A stretch of DNA of 64,000 nucleotides from NCBI GenBank assembly GCA_964412195.1, contig CAYPNP010000015.1:56962-120961 (forward strand), written 5' to 3'. A program made the position numbers and the translations under genes. Below, piece by piece: positions 52,936 to 63,509 of this stretch. The stretch is from CAYPNP01 sp964412195 (lineage in GTDB: Bacteria > Acidobacteriota > JAAYUB01). The stretch's first letter is position 1, and each line of letters starts with the position of its first letter. The notes below the pieces were generated by a model, which was not told the DNA's origin, did no database searches, and saw nothing but the letters and a program-made list of their open reading frames with translations.

Positions 52936-54711
52936 ATGACGAAGCACGACCGACGGGTGCCGTTCGGATTTTTCCTGGTCCTCTGCCTCCTGCTGACGGC
53001 TTGCGAGTCGATCAAGGAAATGCCGCTCATCCGGTCCGACAAGGGTCCGGATTACAAAATTGTTGAATGCGAACCCGGCGTCCCCACCAAGTTGTTGCGC
53101 GTCAGCCTGTTGCATCCGCCGCTGACCCTGAACCCGGTGCTGGCCTTCGACCGGGTGTCCGTCCTGGTCACCAGCCAGATCACGGCGCCTCTCTACCGGT
53201 ACAACCCGATCGCCGATGCGTTCGAGCCGTGGCTGGCCACCGGCTGCGACCGGAGCCCCGACAGCAAAGTGTTCACCATCCACCTGCGCCAGCGCGTGAC
53301 CTTCAGCGACGGCGCCGCCTTCACCGCCGACGACGTCCTGACCACCATCAACTACATCCTCAATCCGGACATCAAGACTTCGCTGCGTTCGTACCTCGAA
53401 TTCGGCGGCCAGCGCCTCGATTTCAAGAAGGTGGACGACGAAACCATCCAGTGCACCGCCGCCAAGCCGCTCTTCGCCATCGAGGCGGTCCTGGCCAAGA
53501 TACCGGTTCTGCCCGCGGGGGTGATCCAGCGGGCCGTCTCCAACAACCGCCTGGGCAGGCTCTACAGCATCGAGACCGCCCCCGCCGAACTGCCCAGCAT
53601 CGGCCCGTTCATGATCGAGTCGTACTCCCCCGAAGAGAAGAAGCTGGTGCTGGCGCGCAACCCGCGCTACTGGGTGACGGACTCGGTGGGCCGCAACCTG
53701 CCCTATCTCGACCAGGTTTCCTTCACGTTCTCCGGCACTTCCGCCGACCAGTCGATGAAATTCCGGACCGGCGAGTCCGACGTCATCGACTATCTCGATC
53801 CCGCCGACGCCACCCGCCTCGAGAACGTGCGTGGCCTCCGGATCTTCGACACGGGCCCGTCCTGCGCAACCTACGTGGCCTGGCTCAACCAGAACATGAA
53901 GACGGACCCCAACACCAAGGAGAACTACATCCCCCAGTTCCGGCTGCGCTGGTTCAGCGACCTCAAGTTCCGCCAGGCCGTCGCCGCCGTGTTCGACCGG
54001 GGGGAGATCGTGGACAAGGATTTCTCGGGCGACGCCATCCCGGGCGCCGGCCTGATCTCGCCCCGGGAGCAGGCGTGGGCGTCCGACCTCGCTCCGGAGG
54101 CTTTCTCCGTTGCCACTGCCCGCCAGAAACTGACCGAAGCCGGCTTCACCATGAACACCGCGGTCACGCCCAACGCGCTGTACGGCCCGAACCGGGTGCC
54201 CGCCCAGATCACCCTCTCCGTCCTGTCGGGGGACGCCATGATGGAGAAGATCGCCCTGCGGGCGGAGGCGCGGCTCAACGAAGTCGGGCTCAAGGCCACC
54301 ATGGTGTCGCTGCCGTACGACCTCTTCTACCAGAAGGTTTACTCCACCTACGATTACGACCTCGCCATGATGCTGCTGGAGGGCCCCGCGCATCCCTATT
54401 TCCTGAAGGAGTTGCTCGCCTCTCCGAGCTCCAGCCACCTGTGGTACCCGAATGAGGTCGTGGCCGCCTCGGAAGCCGACAAGAGCCTGGACGGGCTGCT
54501 GGATCAGCTCTACGGCGCGCCGGACTGGAGCGGCCGCCACGATGCCGCCCGACGGCTCGAGCAGCGCGTCCAGGAAGACAAGCTCATCCTGCCCGTCGTC
54601 AAGCCGAACGGGCTGTTCGGCGCGAAGGGAAAGATCCAGAACCTGCAGGTGAATTTCCGCTGCACCACGCTGCTGTGGAACCTGGAGGAGTTGTACATCC
54701 TGGAGGAATAA
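52936..54711 (+). CDS. Family 5 extracellular solute-binding lipoprotein
   Basis: This 591-aa lipoprotein has lipobox LLTAC with Cys23. The SBP_bac_5 pattern follows: a DGAAFTADDVLTTINYILNP segment, FRTGESDVIDYLDPADATRL and LKFRQAVAAVFDRGEIVDK. Such proteins bind peptides or nickel for an ABC importer, but no dpp/opp permease or ATPase gene is nearby, so it is an orphan here. It starts at ATG 52936. lepB follows after 19 bp. Confidence 0.85.
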   Translation: MTKHDRRVPFGFFLVLCLLLTACESIKEMPLIRSDKGPDYKIVECEPGVPTKLLRVSLLHPPLTLNPVLAFDRVSVLVTSQITAPLYRYNPIADAFEPWLATGCDRSPDSKVFTIHLRQRVTFSDGAAFTADDVLTTINYILNPDIKTSLRSYLEFGGQRLDFKKVDDETIQCTAAKPLFAIEAVLAKIPVLPAGVIQRAVSNNRLGRLYSIETAPAELPSIGPFMIESYSPEEKKLVLARNPRYWVTDSVGRNLPYLDQVSFTFSGTSADQSMKFRTGESDVIDYLDPADATRLENVRGLRIFDTGPSCATYVAWLNQNMKTDPNTKENYIPQFRLRWFSDLKFRQAVAAVFDRGEIVDKDFSGDAIPGAGLISPREQAWASDLAPEAFSVATARQKLTEAGFTMNTAVTPNALYGPNRVPAQITLSVLSGDAMMEKIALRAEARLNEVGLKATMVSLPYDLFYQKVYSTYDYDLAMMLLEGPAHPYFLKELLASPSSSHLWYPNEVVAASEADKSLDGLLDQLYGAPDWSGRHDAARRLEQRVQEDKLILPVVKPNGLFGAKGKIQNLQVNFRCTTLLWNLEELYILEE

Positions 54712-54730
54712 CGGCCCCATCGGCCGGCAT

Positions 54731-55270
54731 ATGGACGCTCCGCAGAACAATCAGCCGTGGACGCTGCACGCCCGGGACGCCGCCCGGGACCTTCTCCTAG
54801 CCCTGGTGGCGGTCCTGTTCTTCGTCATTTTCCTGGTCCAGCCCGTGCGCGTGGAGGGCACCAGCATGCAACCCCAGCTGGAGGACCAGGAGCGGATTTT
54901 CGTCAGCAAGATCTCGTACCGGGTCTTCGACATCCAGCGCGGCGACGTGGTGGTGTTCTACTTCCCCGGGGACCCGACCAAGTCGTTCATCAAGCGGGTG
55001 ATCGGCCTGCCCGGCGAGCACATCCAGATCATCGACGGCGTGGTCTTCGTGGATGGGCGATCCATCCCGGAGCCTTACATCCCCGCCGGTTACCGGGACC
55101 AGTCGTCCTACGGCCCCGTGGTCGTGCCGGCGAACTGCTACTTCGTCATGGGCGACCACCGGAACGTCAGCAACGACAGCCGGCACTGGGGCTGCGTGCC
55201 GGCCGCCTCCATCTTCGGCAAGGCCGTCATCAAGTACTGGCCACCCGACGACATCGGTCTGGTCAAGTGA
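54731..55270 (+). CDS. lepB: Signal peptidase I
   Basis: This 179-aa membrane protease has one N-terminal helix (residues 20-37) and the Ser/Lys dyad: Ser45 in VEGTSMQP and Lys88 in SFIKRVIGLPGE. Box E is MGDHRNVSNDSRHWG. It removes signal peptides from exported proteins. It lies 19 bp after the solute-binding gene and converges on kdsB. Confidence 0.95.
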   Translation: MDAPQNNQPWTLHARDAARDLLLALVAVLFFVIFLVQPVRVEGTSMQPQLEDQERIFVSKISYRVFDIQRGDVVVFYFPGDPTKSFIKRVIGLPGEHIQIIDGVVFVDGRSIPEPYIPAGYRDQSSYGPVVVPANCYFVMGDHRNVSNDSRHWGCVPAASIFGKAVIKYWPPDDIGLVK

Positions 55271-55310
55271 TCCCGGACCGGATCCCCGTCTCCCTGAAGA
55301 TCCCGCGTCT

Positions 55311-56081
55311 TTATTTCAACAGCCGGCACAGCTGCTGGTAGTCCGCCTCGGTGTCCACGCCGACGGAGTCGTCCGCGACCTCCACCACCCGGATCCGGTA
55401 GCCGTGCTCGACGGCGCGGAGCTGCTCCAGCTTCTCCATCCGCTCCAGGCTGGATTCCGGCAGGTTGACGAAGATGTTCAGGAAGTCCTTCTGGTAGGCA
55501 TAGATCCCCAGGTGCTTGAAGAAGTTCTTCAGGAGCAGGGGCTCGCAGGTGACGATGTCCCGGAACGACTCGTAGGTGAGCCCCGGCTGGCGCAGGAAGG
55601 GGATTGGCAGGCGGGAGAAGTAGATGGCGTAACCCTCGGCGTCCAGGATGACCTTGACGCAGTTGGGATCGAAGAGGTCGTCCGCGTTCTTGAAGCCGAC
55701 GCACGCCGTGGCCATGGAGATCGCGTCGTCCTCCAGCAGCGGCGCCACCGTCTCGCGGATGGTCTCCACGGCGATCATCGGCTCGTCTCCCTGGACGTTG
55801 ACCACCACCTCCGCCGGGTGCCCGGCCGCCACTTCCGCCACGCGGTCGGTGCCGGAGCGGTGGTCCGGCGAGGTCATCACCGCCAGGCCGCCGAAGCCCC
55901 GAACGGCCTCGCAGACGCTCTCGTCGTCGGTGGCCACGACGATGTCCCCCACAAGCGGGCAGGCGCGCACCCGCTCCCAGACGTGCTGGATGATCGGCTT
56001 GCCCTGCAGCGGCAGCAGGACCTTGCCCGGCAGGCGGGTGGAGGCGTACCGGGCGGGGATGACGGCCAGACATTGTTTCAT
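55311..56081 (-). CDS. kdsB: CMP-KDO synthetase
   Basis: This 256-aa enzyme activates KDO with CTP for lipopolysaccharide synthesis. It has VIPARYASTRLPGKVLLPL at the start, VVATDDESV, and VVNVQGDEPMI with the metal Asp. It starts at ATG 56081, with AGGAG seven bases upstream. Its presence supports an LPS-bearing outer membrane. An AT-rich stretch (56160-56205) lies in the divergent gap upstream. Confidence 0.96.
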   Translation of the reverse strand: MKQCLAVIPARYASTRLPGKVLLPLQGKPIIQHVWERVRACPLVGDIVVATDDESVCEAVRGFGGLAVMTSPDHRSGTDRVAEVAAGHPAEVVVNVQGDEPMIAVETIRETVAPLLEDDAISMATACVGFKNADDLFDPNCVKVILDAEGYAIYFSRLPIPFLRQPGLTYESFRDIVTCEPLLLKNFFKHLGIYAYQKDFLNIFVNLPESSLERMEKLEQLRAVEHGYRIRVVEVADDSVGVDTEADYQQLCRLLK

Positions 56082-56243
56082 GGGGGGCTCCTGCGATCGG
56101 GCTCGTGCGGCCGCTCCGGCCCGTCGACTCGAAGTCGGTCCGCGGTCGCCGGATCCGATTTTGCTATACCTATAATAATTAATCAATACTTGACACGTAT
56201 TTTTCCGCTGGGCGGCATTTCGCCCCTATCCGGCCTCCGGCGG

Positions 56244-56272
56244 TTGATTTTCGGCGGGTCCGATGCTATAAC
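56244..56272 (+). promoter_or_regulatory. Promoter of the twin MDH-like genes
   Basis: TTGATT (56244-56249), a 17-bp spacer and TATAAC (56267-56272) lie 53 bp before the first start codon. Confidence 0.6.
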
Positions 56273-56325
56273 TCCATTCGTCGCATCCAACGGAAGTCAA
56301 ACCACCCGGTCAGGAGAAACCGAGC

Positions 56326-57282
56326 ATGAAAAAGATCAGCATCATCGGCGCGGGCAACGTGGGCACCAGCGCGGCGCTCTACATCGCGGAGAAGCGCCTC
56401 GGCCACATCACCCTCGTGGACATCCGCGAAGGGCTGGCCCGGGGCAAGGCCATGGACCTGATGCAGGCCGCGCCGCTGCGGGCGTACGACATCGAGATCC
56501 GCGGCAGCTCCGACTTCATGGACCTGATGTACTCCGACGTGGTGGTGGTCACCGCCGGCCGGGTGCGCTCGCCCGGCATGAAGCGCGAGGACCTGCTCAT
56601 GGACAACGCCGAGCTGGTGGCGCCGCTGGCCGACGTGGTCCGCCGGGCGGCGCCCGAGGCGGCGGTCATCGTGGTGACCGAGCCGGTGGACGCCATGACC
56701 TACCTTCTGCTGCGCAAGTCGGGCTTCCCGCCGGCGCGGGTGCTGGGCCTGACCGGGGTGCTGGACGCGACCCGCTTCCGCTACTTCATCGCCGAGGAGC
56801 TGGGCATCTCCGCCCAGGACGTCACCGCCATGGTGATCGGCGGCCACCACGAGCACATGGTCCCGCTGGCCGGCTACTCGCGGGCCGGCGGCGTCCCGAT
56901 CACGGAGCTGCTGCCCGCCGACAAGATCGCCGCCCTCACCGACAAGGTCCGGGAAGCCGGCCGCCGGATCGTGGAGGAGCTGCGGCAGGGCAGCTCGTTC
57001 TACACCCCTGGCGCCTGCATCTCGGAGATGGTGGAGGCCATCGTCCGCGACTCCAAGCGGATCCTGCCGGTGGCAACCCTGCTGCAGGGCGAGTACGGCC
57101 TGAACGACGTCTGCGTCGGCGTCCCCGCGCTGATCGGGAAGGGCGGCGTGGAGAAGATCTACCAGCTGAAGCTCGACGAGGCGGATTCGAAGCTCTTCCG
57201 CCATTCGGCCGAGGTCGTGATGGATTCCCAGAAGGCGGTGCTACGGGTCGAGGACATGACCCGGGCCCTGGACCTGCTCTGA
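56326..57282 (+). CDS. LDH/MDH-superfamily dehydrogenase, paralogue A
   Basis: This 318-aa NAD-dependent dehydrogenase has GAGNVG at 8-13 and VDIREG. The mobile loop RSPGMKRED is at 81-89 with its Arg, Asp147 and Arg150 lie in LDATRFR, and the catalytic His174 in IGGHHEHMVPL. The active-site Asn of VTNPVD is Glu119 here (VTEPVD), which is unusual. The loop Arg and overall pattern point to a malate-dehydrogenase-like enzyme, but the Asn change leaves the substrate uncertain. Paralogue B follows 18 bp later. Confidence 0.8.
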   Translation: MKKISIIGAGNVGTSAALYIAEKRLGHITLVDIREGLARGKAMDLMQAAPLRAYDIEIRGSSDFMDLMYSDVVVVTAGRVRSPGMKREDLLMDNAELVAPLADVVRRAAPEAAVIVVTEPVDAMTYLLLRKSGFPPARVLGLTGVLDATRFRYFIAEELGISAQDVTAMVIGGHHEHMVPLAGYSRAGGVPITELLPADKIAALTDKVREAGRRIVEELRQGSSFYTPGACISEMVEAIVRDSKRILPVATLLQGEYGLNDVCVGVPALIGKGGVEKIYQLKLDEADSKLFRHSAEVVMDSQKAVLRVEDMTRALDLL

Positions 57283-57300
57283 GTCACCGGAGGAACGGCA

Positions 57301-58232
57301 TGGAAAAAGTGGCGATCATCGGCGCGGGGCACGTGGGCGCGACCACTGCCCTGTACGTGGCGGAAAAGCAGACGGCCAGCGTGGCGCTGGTGGACGTGGA
57401 GGCCGGCCGGGCCAAGGGCAAGTCCATGGACCTGAACCAGACCTACCCGATCCGGCGCTTCGACGTGCAGATCACCGGCGGCAACGATCCGGCCGCCATC
57501 GCGGGGTCCCAGGTGGTGGTGATCACGGCGGCCACCTCGGGCGATCCCACCAACATCGACCCGGAGCAGATGCTGGCCAACGCCCGGGTGATGAAGACCG
57601 TCTGCGACTGGATCAAGCAGTACACCCCGGACGCGGTGGTGCTCATGGTGACGACGCCCATCAACACCATGACCTACATCGCCCGCGAGTACCTGGGCTT
57701 CCCCCGCGAGCGGGTCATTGGCATGGCCGGCGCCCTGGACGCGGCCCGGCTGCGCTTCTTCCTGGCGCGGACGGTCGGCGTCAGCCCGGCCGACACCACG
57801 GCCATGGTGCTGGGCGGGCACGGCAAGTACATGATCCCCGTGCCGCGCTACTCCAACGTGGCCGGCATCCCCGTGACCGAGCTGTTGCCGTACGAGAAAG
57901 TCCAGGACCTGGTGGAGTGGACCCGCAACGCCGACGATTCGATCTTCGCGCTCCTCAAGAGCCGGACGGCCTGTCACACCCCCGCCGCGGCGGTGGCCGA
58001 GATGGTGGAGTGCGTGGTGCGCGACCGGCGGCGGATGCTGTCCTGCTCGGTCTGCCTGGAGGGGGAGTACGGCATCCGGGACAGCTGCGTCTCCGTGCCC
58101 GTCATCCTCGGCCGGAAAGGCATCGAGAAGATCTGGCAGCTCCAGCTCCAGGACTCCGAGCTGGCGGCCCTGCAGCGCGCCGGCGAGAAGGTGAAGGAAC
58201 TCCTCGGCATCTGGCGCGCCCAGGCGGTCTAG
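57301..58232 (+). CDS. LDH/MDH-superfamily dehydrogenase, paralogue B
   Basis: This 310-aa paralogue aligns with the preceding gene without gaps for about 180 residues. It keeps GAGHVG (8-13), Asp147 and Arg150 (LDAARLR) and His174 (LGGHGKYMIP). The substrate loop is replaced by ATSGDPTNIDPEQ (78-90), without the Arg, and the active-site Asn is Thr119. It probably acts on a different substrate, or forms a mixed oligomer with A. ATG 57301 follows GGAGG. Its stop overlaps the converging Mut7-C gene by 4 bp. Confidence 0.75.
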
Positions 58233-58738
58233 ACGCCTTCTTTTTCCTCGCCGGGTGGATCTCCCGGCAATTCCAAACCGCGCAACCGGAGGCGGTCCAG
58301 GGTGGCCTGGATCCGGCCCCGGTGCGTCCCCGCCCAGTAGATCCGGCCGCAGCCGGCGCAGCGCAGGAACTGCCGCTGGGTCTGCAGCACGTACGGGGGG
58401 ACGAGCTCGGCCACGTCCGCCGGCGCGGCGGCCGCCAGTGGGGTGTTGCACTCGAGGCAGCGGCTCAGGGGCCGGATCTCCGCGGAGAAGTCGAACGCCC
58501 GCCGCACCTCGGCCAGCTGGTCCGGCCAGTCGTCGCCGGCCACGAGGACGACGCGGTCCCGCAGCAGCCGGCGCTCGGCCAGCCGGCGGTCGCGGGTGAG
58601 CAGGACCCGGTCTTCCTCGAGGGCGCGCCGGACCAGCGCGTCGTCCGCCGTGCCGTTGCAGAAGACACAGTCCAGCCCCAGCGCCCGCAGCCAGCGAGCG
58701 AGCTTCCCGAGCATGCCGTCCGCGAGAAATTTCGCCAC
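58229..58738 (-). CDS. Mut7-C RNase-domain protein (PIN-like plus zinc ribbon)
   Basis: This 169-aa protein opens with FLADGMLGKLARWLRALGLD, the start of the Mut7-C/DUF5615-related PIN-like fold, with VLLTRDRRLAERR carrying acidic and basic residues. A C-terminal zinc ribbon follows (CLECNTPL and CAGCGRIYWAGTH). Family members are predicted RNases; the target is unknown. It converges on the MDH-like pair. Confidence 0.85.
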   Translation of the reverse strand: MAKFLADGMLGKLARWLRALGLDCVFCNGTADDALVRRALEEDRVLLTRDRRLAERRLLRDRVVLVAGDDWPDQLAEVRRAFDFSAEIRPLSRCLECNTPLAAAAPADVAELVPPYVLQTQRQFLRCAGCGRIYWAGTHRGRIQATLDRLRLRGLELPGDPPGEEKEGV

Positions 58739-58784
58739 GTTTGCCTCAGACCTCTGTCCAGAAGGGCGTCGTCAACATCATCTT

Positions 58785-58885
58785 CACCGCGGAGGCGCTG
58801 AGACGCGGAGAAATCACAACATCTGATATTCCGAGCACATCACCTTGTGGATTGCTCCGCGTCTCCGCGTCTCTGCGGTGAAATG
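58785..58885. repeat. Inverted CGCGGAG-type repeat element
   Basis: Left words TTCACCGCGGAGGCGCTGAG and right words CTCCGCGTCTCTGCGGTGAA form an imperfect inverted pair around about 40 bp. The same type occurs at 63385-63478. It fills the gap between the Mut7-C and crotonase genes together with the promoter below. Confidence 0.75.
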
Positions 58886-58925
58886 CCCTTCCGCAAGCGG
58901 AACGGGATCGCGACACCGGATTCCG

Positions 58926-58955
58926 TTGCAATGGAGCTCCCGGTTCCGGTACACT
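58926..58955 (+). promoter_or_regulatory. Candidate promoter for the crotonase gene
   Basis: TTGCAA (58926-58931), an 18-bp spacer and TACACT (58950-58955) lie 45 bp before the start. Confidence 0.5.
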
Positions 58956-59000
58956 CCCGCCAGTGCCGCCAGTCCCATTATAGCCGCAAGGAGGAGGATC

Positions 59001-59786
<786 letters not shown>

Positions 59787-59799
59787 ATTCCTTCAGGAG

Positions 59800-59832
59800 A
59801 TAGCCACGGAGGCACGGAGGGCACGGAGGCAA
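59800..59832. repeat. CACGGAGG word repeat
   Basis: Three to four 8-9 bp units (CACGGAGG, CACGGAGGG, CACGGAGG) lie between the crotonase and S26-peptidase genes. Confidence 0.6.
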
Positions 59833-59877
59833 TTGCAGGTCAGAAGCCGAAAACGGTTTCGGGCCTTCCGATTTGAT

Positions 59878-60510
59878 TCAGAAATTCTTCAAGCCTTGGG
59901 ATGAGTCCTTCGTGGCCGGTCCCGACGGTGGACGAAGTCCGAGGACAATCAACAACAGCCGCCTCGCGGCGCGGAGGGGGCGGAAGAGCCACGATCGGCG
60001 GGTCACGGCGGCGATGAGTGCGCGCTCCGGGCCGAGGCCCAGCCGGTGTTGCCGGCCGGCGCGCTCCAGGCTGGAAACGTGGCCGAGGAGATGACTCCGT
60101 TCCATCGGGCCCTCGCCCGCGCCGACGCTGTCCCCTTGCGTCCAGAACAGCCCGTCTCTCCGGCAGATGACCCGGTGCACGATGACCTGGCCGCTGACGG
60201 GGTGCAGGAACGCCACGACGTCGCCGAAACGGGGGATCGGGCGGGGGAGGGGCGAGACGGTGATGGTGTCGCCGTCCCGGATGAACGGCCGCATGCTCCC
60301 GCCGCGCGCCTGGAACCGGATGGGCAGGCCCTCATCCGCTGCCAGCCGGAGCAGCCCTGCCAGCAGGGATCGCGAGAGGACCGGCCCGGTCTCGCCAGGG
60401 CCCGCCGTCGGAACGTTCGTGGGGGGTGTATTGCCTGATCCTGCGGTTTGCGCCGGATCCGTCGCCAGAATCTGTCCCGTGATTGGTGTCCGCTCGGTCA
60501 TCGGGCGCAC
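59878..60510 (-). CDS. S26-family signal-peptidase-like protein (SipW type)
   Basis: This 210-aa protein has the peptidase core with Ser72 in ARGGSMRPFIRDGD and His112 in VIVHRVICRRDG. His in place of Lys is the ER/SipW-type dyad. About 60 Pro/Thr/Gly-rich residues precede the core. There is only a weak C-terminal hydrophobic stretch (LLLIVLGL) and no N-terminal helix, so it may be soluble or peripheral. No clear substrate gene is nearby. ATG 60510 or 60501 may be the start. Confidence 0.65.
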   Translation of the reverse strand: MRPMTERTPITGQILATDPAQTAGSGNTPPTNVPTAGPGETGPVLSRSLLAGLLRLAADEGLPIRFQARGGSMRPFIRDGDTITVSPLPRPIPRFGDVVAFLHPVSGQVIVHRVICRRDGLFWTQGDSVGAGEGPMERSHLLGHVSSLERAGRQHRLGLGPERALIAAVTRRSWLFRPLRAARRLLLIVLGLRPPSGPATKDSSQGLKNF

Positions 60511-60624
60511 TGCTCCCGGCGGGACGCCAAGGCCGCACGAGCCGGATCCGATGGAAATTGTGGCGATCCCCCGCCGCCCATCTCATATCATCCCGTCCCG
60601 CCTCTGTCAACGGACACCTGCCAT

Positions 60625-60800
60625 CAAACGAGCGCGGCCACCGGCGAGGCGTCAGTACCGGCAGGCGTCAGCCGTCGGCGCGAGACACAGCTCGCGACGT
60701 CCTGGCGCGCGTCTGCGGAAACGGCGAAACGGCGGTGGGGCGAAACGGCGACAAGCATCAGCGCTGGCGACTGACGACTGCCGGTACTGACCGCTCGGGA
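60625..60800. repeat. Inverted repeats and GAAACGGC octamer copy 2
   Basis: GCGTCAGTACCGGCA (60649-60663) is matched inverted by TGCCGGTACTGAC (60779-60791). Between them, 60717-60752 holds the octamers GAAACGGC, GAAACGGC, GGTGGGGC, GAAACGGC. The first copy is at 8590-8630. The 372-bp gap (60511-60882) otherwise holds the ribH promoter only. Confidence 0.7.
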
Positions 60801-60823
60801 TTGCCGGTCAGGCCAAAAAACTG

Positions 60824-60851
60824 TTGTGTTCCCGGCGTTCCTGCTTATAAT
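60824..60851 (+). promoter_or_regulatory. Promoter of ribH-nusB-lysS
   Basis: TTGTGT (60824-60829), a 16-bp spacer and a perfect TATAAT (60846-60851). No FMN-riboswitch signature is seen. Confidence 0.65.
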
Positions 60852-60882
60852 GAGGGGCGAATCTTCGCCAGGAGTAACGACC

Positions 60883-61347
60883 GTGCCACGTGTGTTTGAG
60901 GGAAATCTGGATGCCAAGGGGCTGAAATTCGCCCTGGTGGTCAGCCGGTTCAACGACGTGATCTGCTCCCGCCTCCTCGACGGCGCGCTGGACGCGCTGC
61001 GGCGCACCGGCGCGGCGGAGGACGCCATCGACATCTTCCGCGTGCCGGGCTCCTTCGAGATTCCGCTGGTGGCCAAGCGGCTGGCGGTGCAGAAGAAGTG
61101 GGACGCGGTGATCTGCCTCGGCGCCCTGATCCGCGGCGAGACGCCCCATTTCGACTACCTCAGCGCCGAGGTGACCAAGGGCGTCGCCCAGACCGCCATG
61201 GAGACGGGCGTCCCCATCACGTACGGCGTGATCACCGCCGACACCGTGGAGCAGGCCCTCAACCGGGCCGGGCTGAAGAGCGGCAACAAGGGCTTCGAAT
61301 CGGCGTTGTCGGCGGTGGAGCTGGCCAACCTGATGAAAGTGGTTTGA
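60883..61347 (+). CDS. ribH: 6,7-dimethyl-8-ribityllumazine synthase
   Basis: This 154-aa enzyme makes the riboflavin precursor lumazine. It has ALVVSRFNDVICSRLLDGAL at 18-37 and GALIRGETPHFDYLSAEVTK with the catalytic His. The length is exactly that of the family. The start is GTG 60883, with AGGAG nine bases upstream. nusB follows, a common ribH-nusB order. Confidence 0.97.
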   Translation: MPRVFEGNLDAKGLKFALVVSRFNDVICSRLLDGALDALRRTGAAEDAIDIFRVPGSFEIPLVAKRLAVQKKWDAVICLGALIRGETPHFDYLSAEVTKGVAQTAMETGVPITYGVITADTVEQALNRAGLKSGNKGFESALSAVELANLMKVV

Positions 61348-61390
61348 CATGTCCATTTCCCCCGTCGCTGTTTGAAAACCGGAGAGGATC

Positions 61391-61813
61391 GTGGGTACGC
61401 GTAGGAAAGGCCGGGAGTGTGCGCTTCACCTGTTGTTCCAGGCGGACTTCTCGCCGCTCGACCCCCGGGAGGCCCACGAGCTCTACTGGAAGATCCACCC
61501 CTCCAAGGACGACCAGGTCCGGACGTACGCCGACTTCCTCTTCACGGGGACCCAGGAACACCGCTCGGAGATCGACAAGCTGATCCAGCAGTTCTCCGAG
61601 CACTGGCGCATCGAGCGCATGGCGGCGGTCGACCGCAACATCCTCCGGATCGCCGTGTTCGAGTTCCTCTACGAGACCGAAACCCCCACCACGGTGGTGA
61701 TCAACGAGGCCCTGGAGATCGCCCGCAAGTTCAGCACCGAGGAATCCACCCAGTTCATCAACGGGATCCTCGACGCCATCAACAAGCATTACCTGCCCAC
61801 CCTCAAGCGGTAG
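61391..61813 (+). CDS. nusB: Transcription antitermination factor NusB
   Basis: This 140-aa protein has the NusB N-terminus RRKGRECALHLLFQADF and the C-terminal VVINEALEIARKFSTEESTQ. It works in rRNA antitermination with NusE/S10. The start is GTG 61391, after GGAGAGG. It lies 43 bp downstream of ribH and 15 bp before lysS. Confidence 0.96.
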   Translation: MGTRRKGRECALHLLFQADFSPLDPREAHELYWKIHPSKDDQVRTYADFLFTGTQEHRSEIDKLIQQFSEHWRIERMAAVDRNILRIAVFEFLYETETPTTVVINEALEIARKFSTEESTQFINGILDAINKHYLPTLKR

Positions 61814-61828
61814 CAGACCCGAGGTGAC

Positions 61829-63376
<1,548 letters not shown>

Positions 63377-63384
63377 AATTTGCT

Positions 63385-63478
63385 TTTCACCGCCGAGGCG
63401 CAGAGACGCGGAGTCCTGACCCTCTGGCTTGCCAAGATAGATTTTTCTCTGCGCCTCAGCAACTCTGCGGTGAATGTT
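63385..63478. repeat. Inverted CGCAGAG-type repeat element
   Basis: TTCACCGCCGAGGCGCAGAG (63388-63407) and CTCTGCGCCTC...CTGCGGTGAA (63449-63475) form an imperfect inverted pair. The element fills the 133-bp gap between lysS and the lolC/E gene. Confidence 0.75.
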
Positions 63479-63509
63479 GGCAGGCTGACACTGTCCGAAT
63501 CGATCCGCC

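Noticed and set aside
60511..60882. FMN riboswitch before ribH
   Set aside because: No RFN-element core is seen; the gap holds repeats and a normal promoter.
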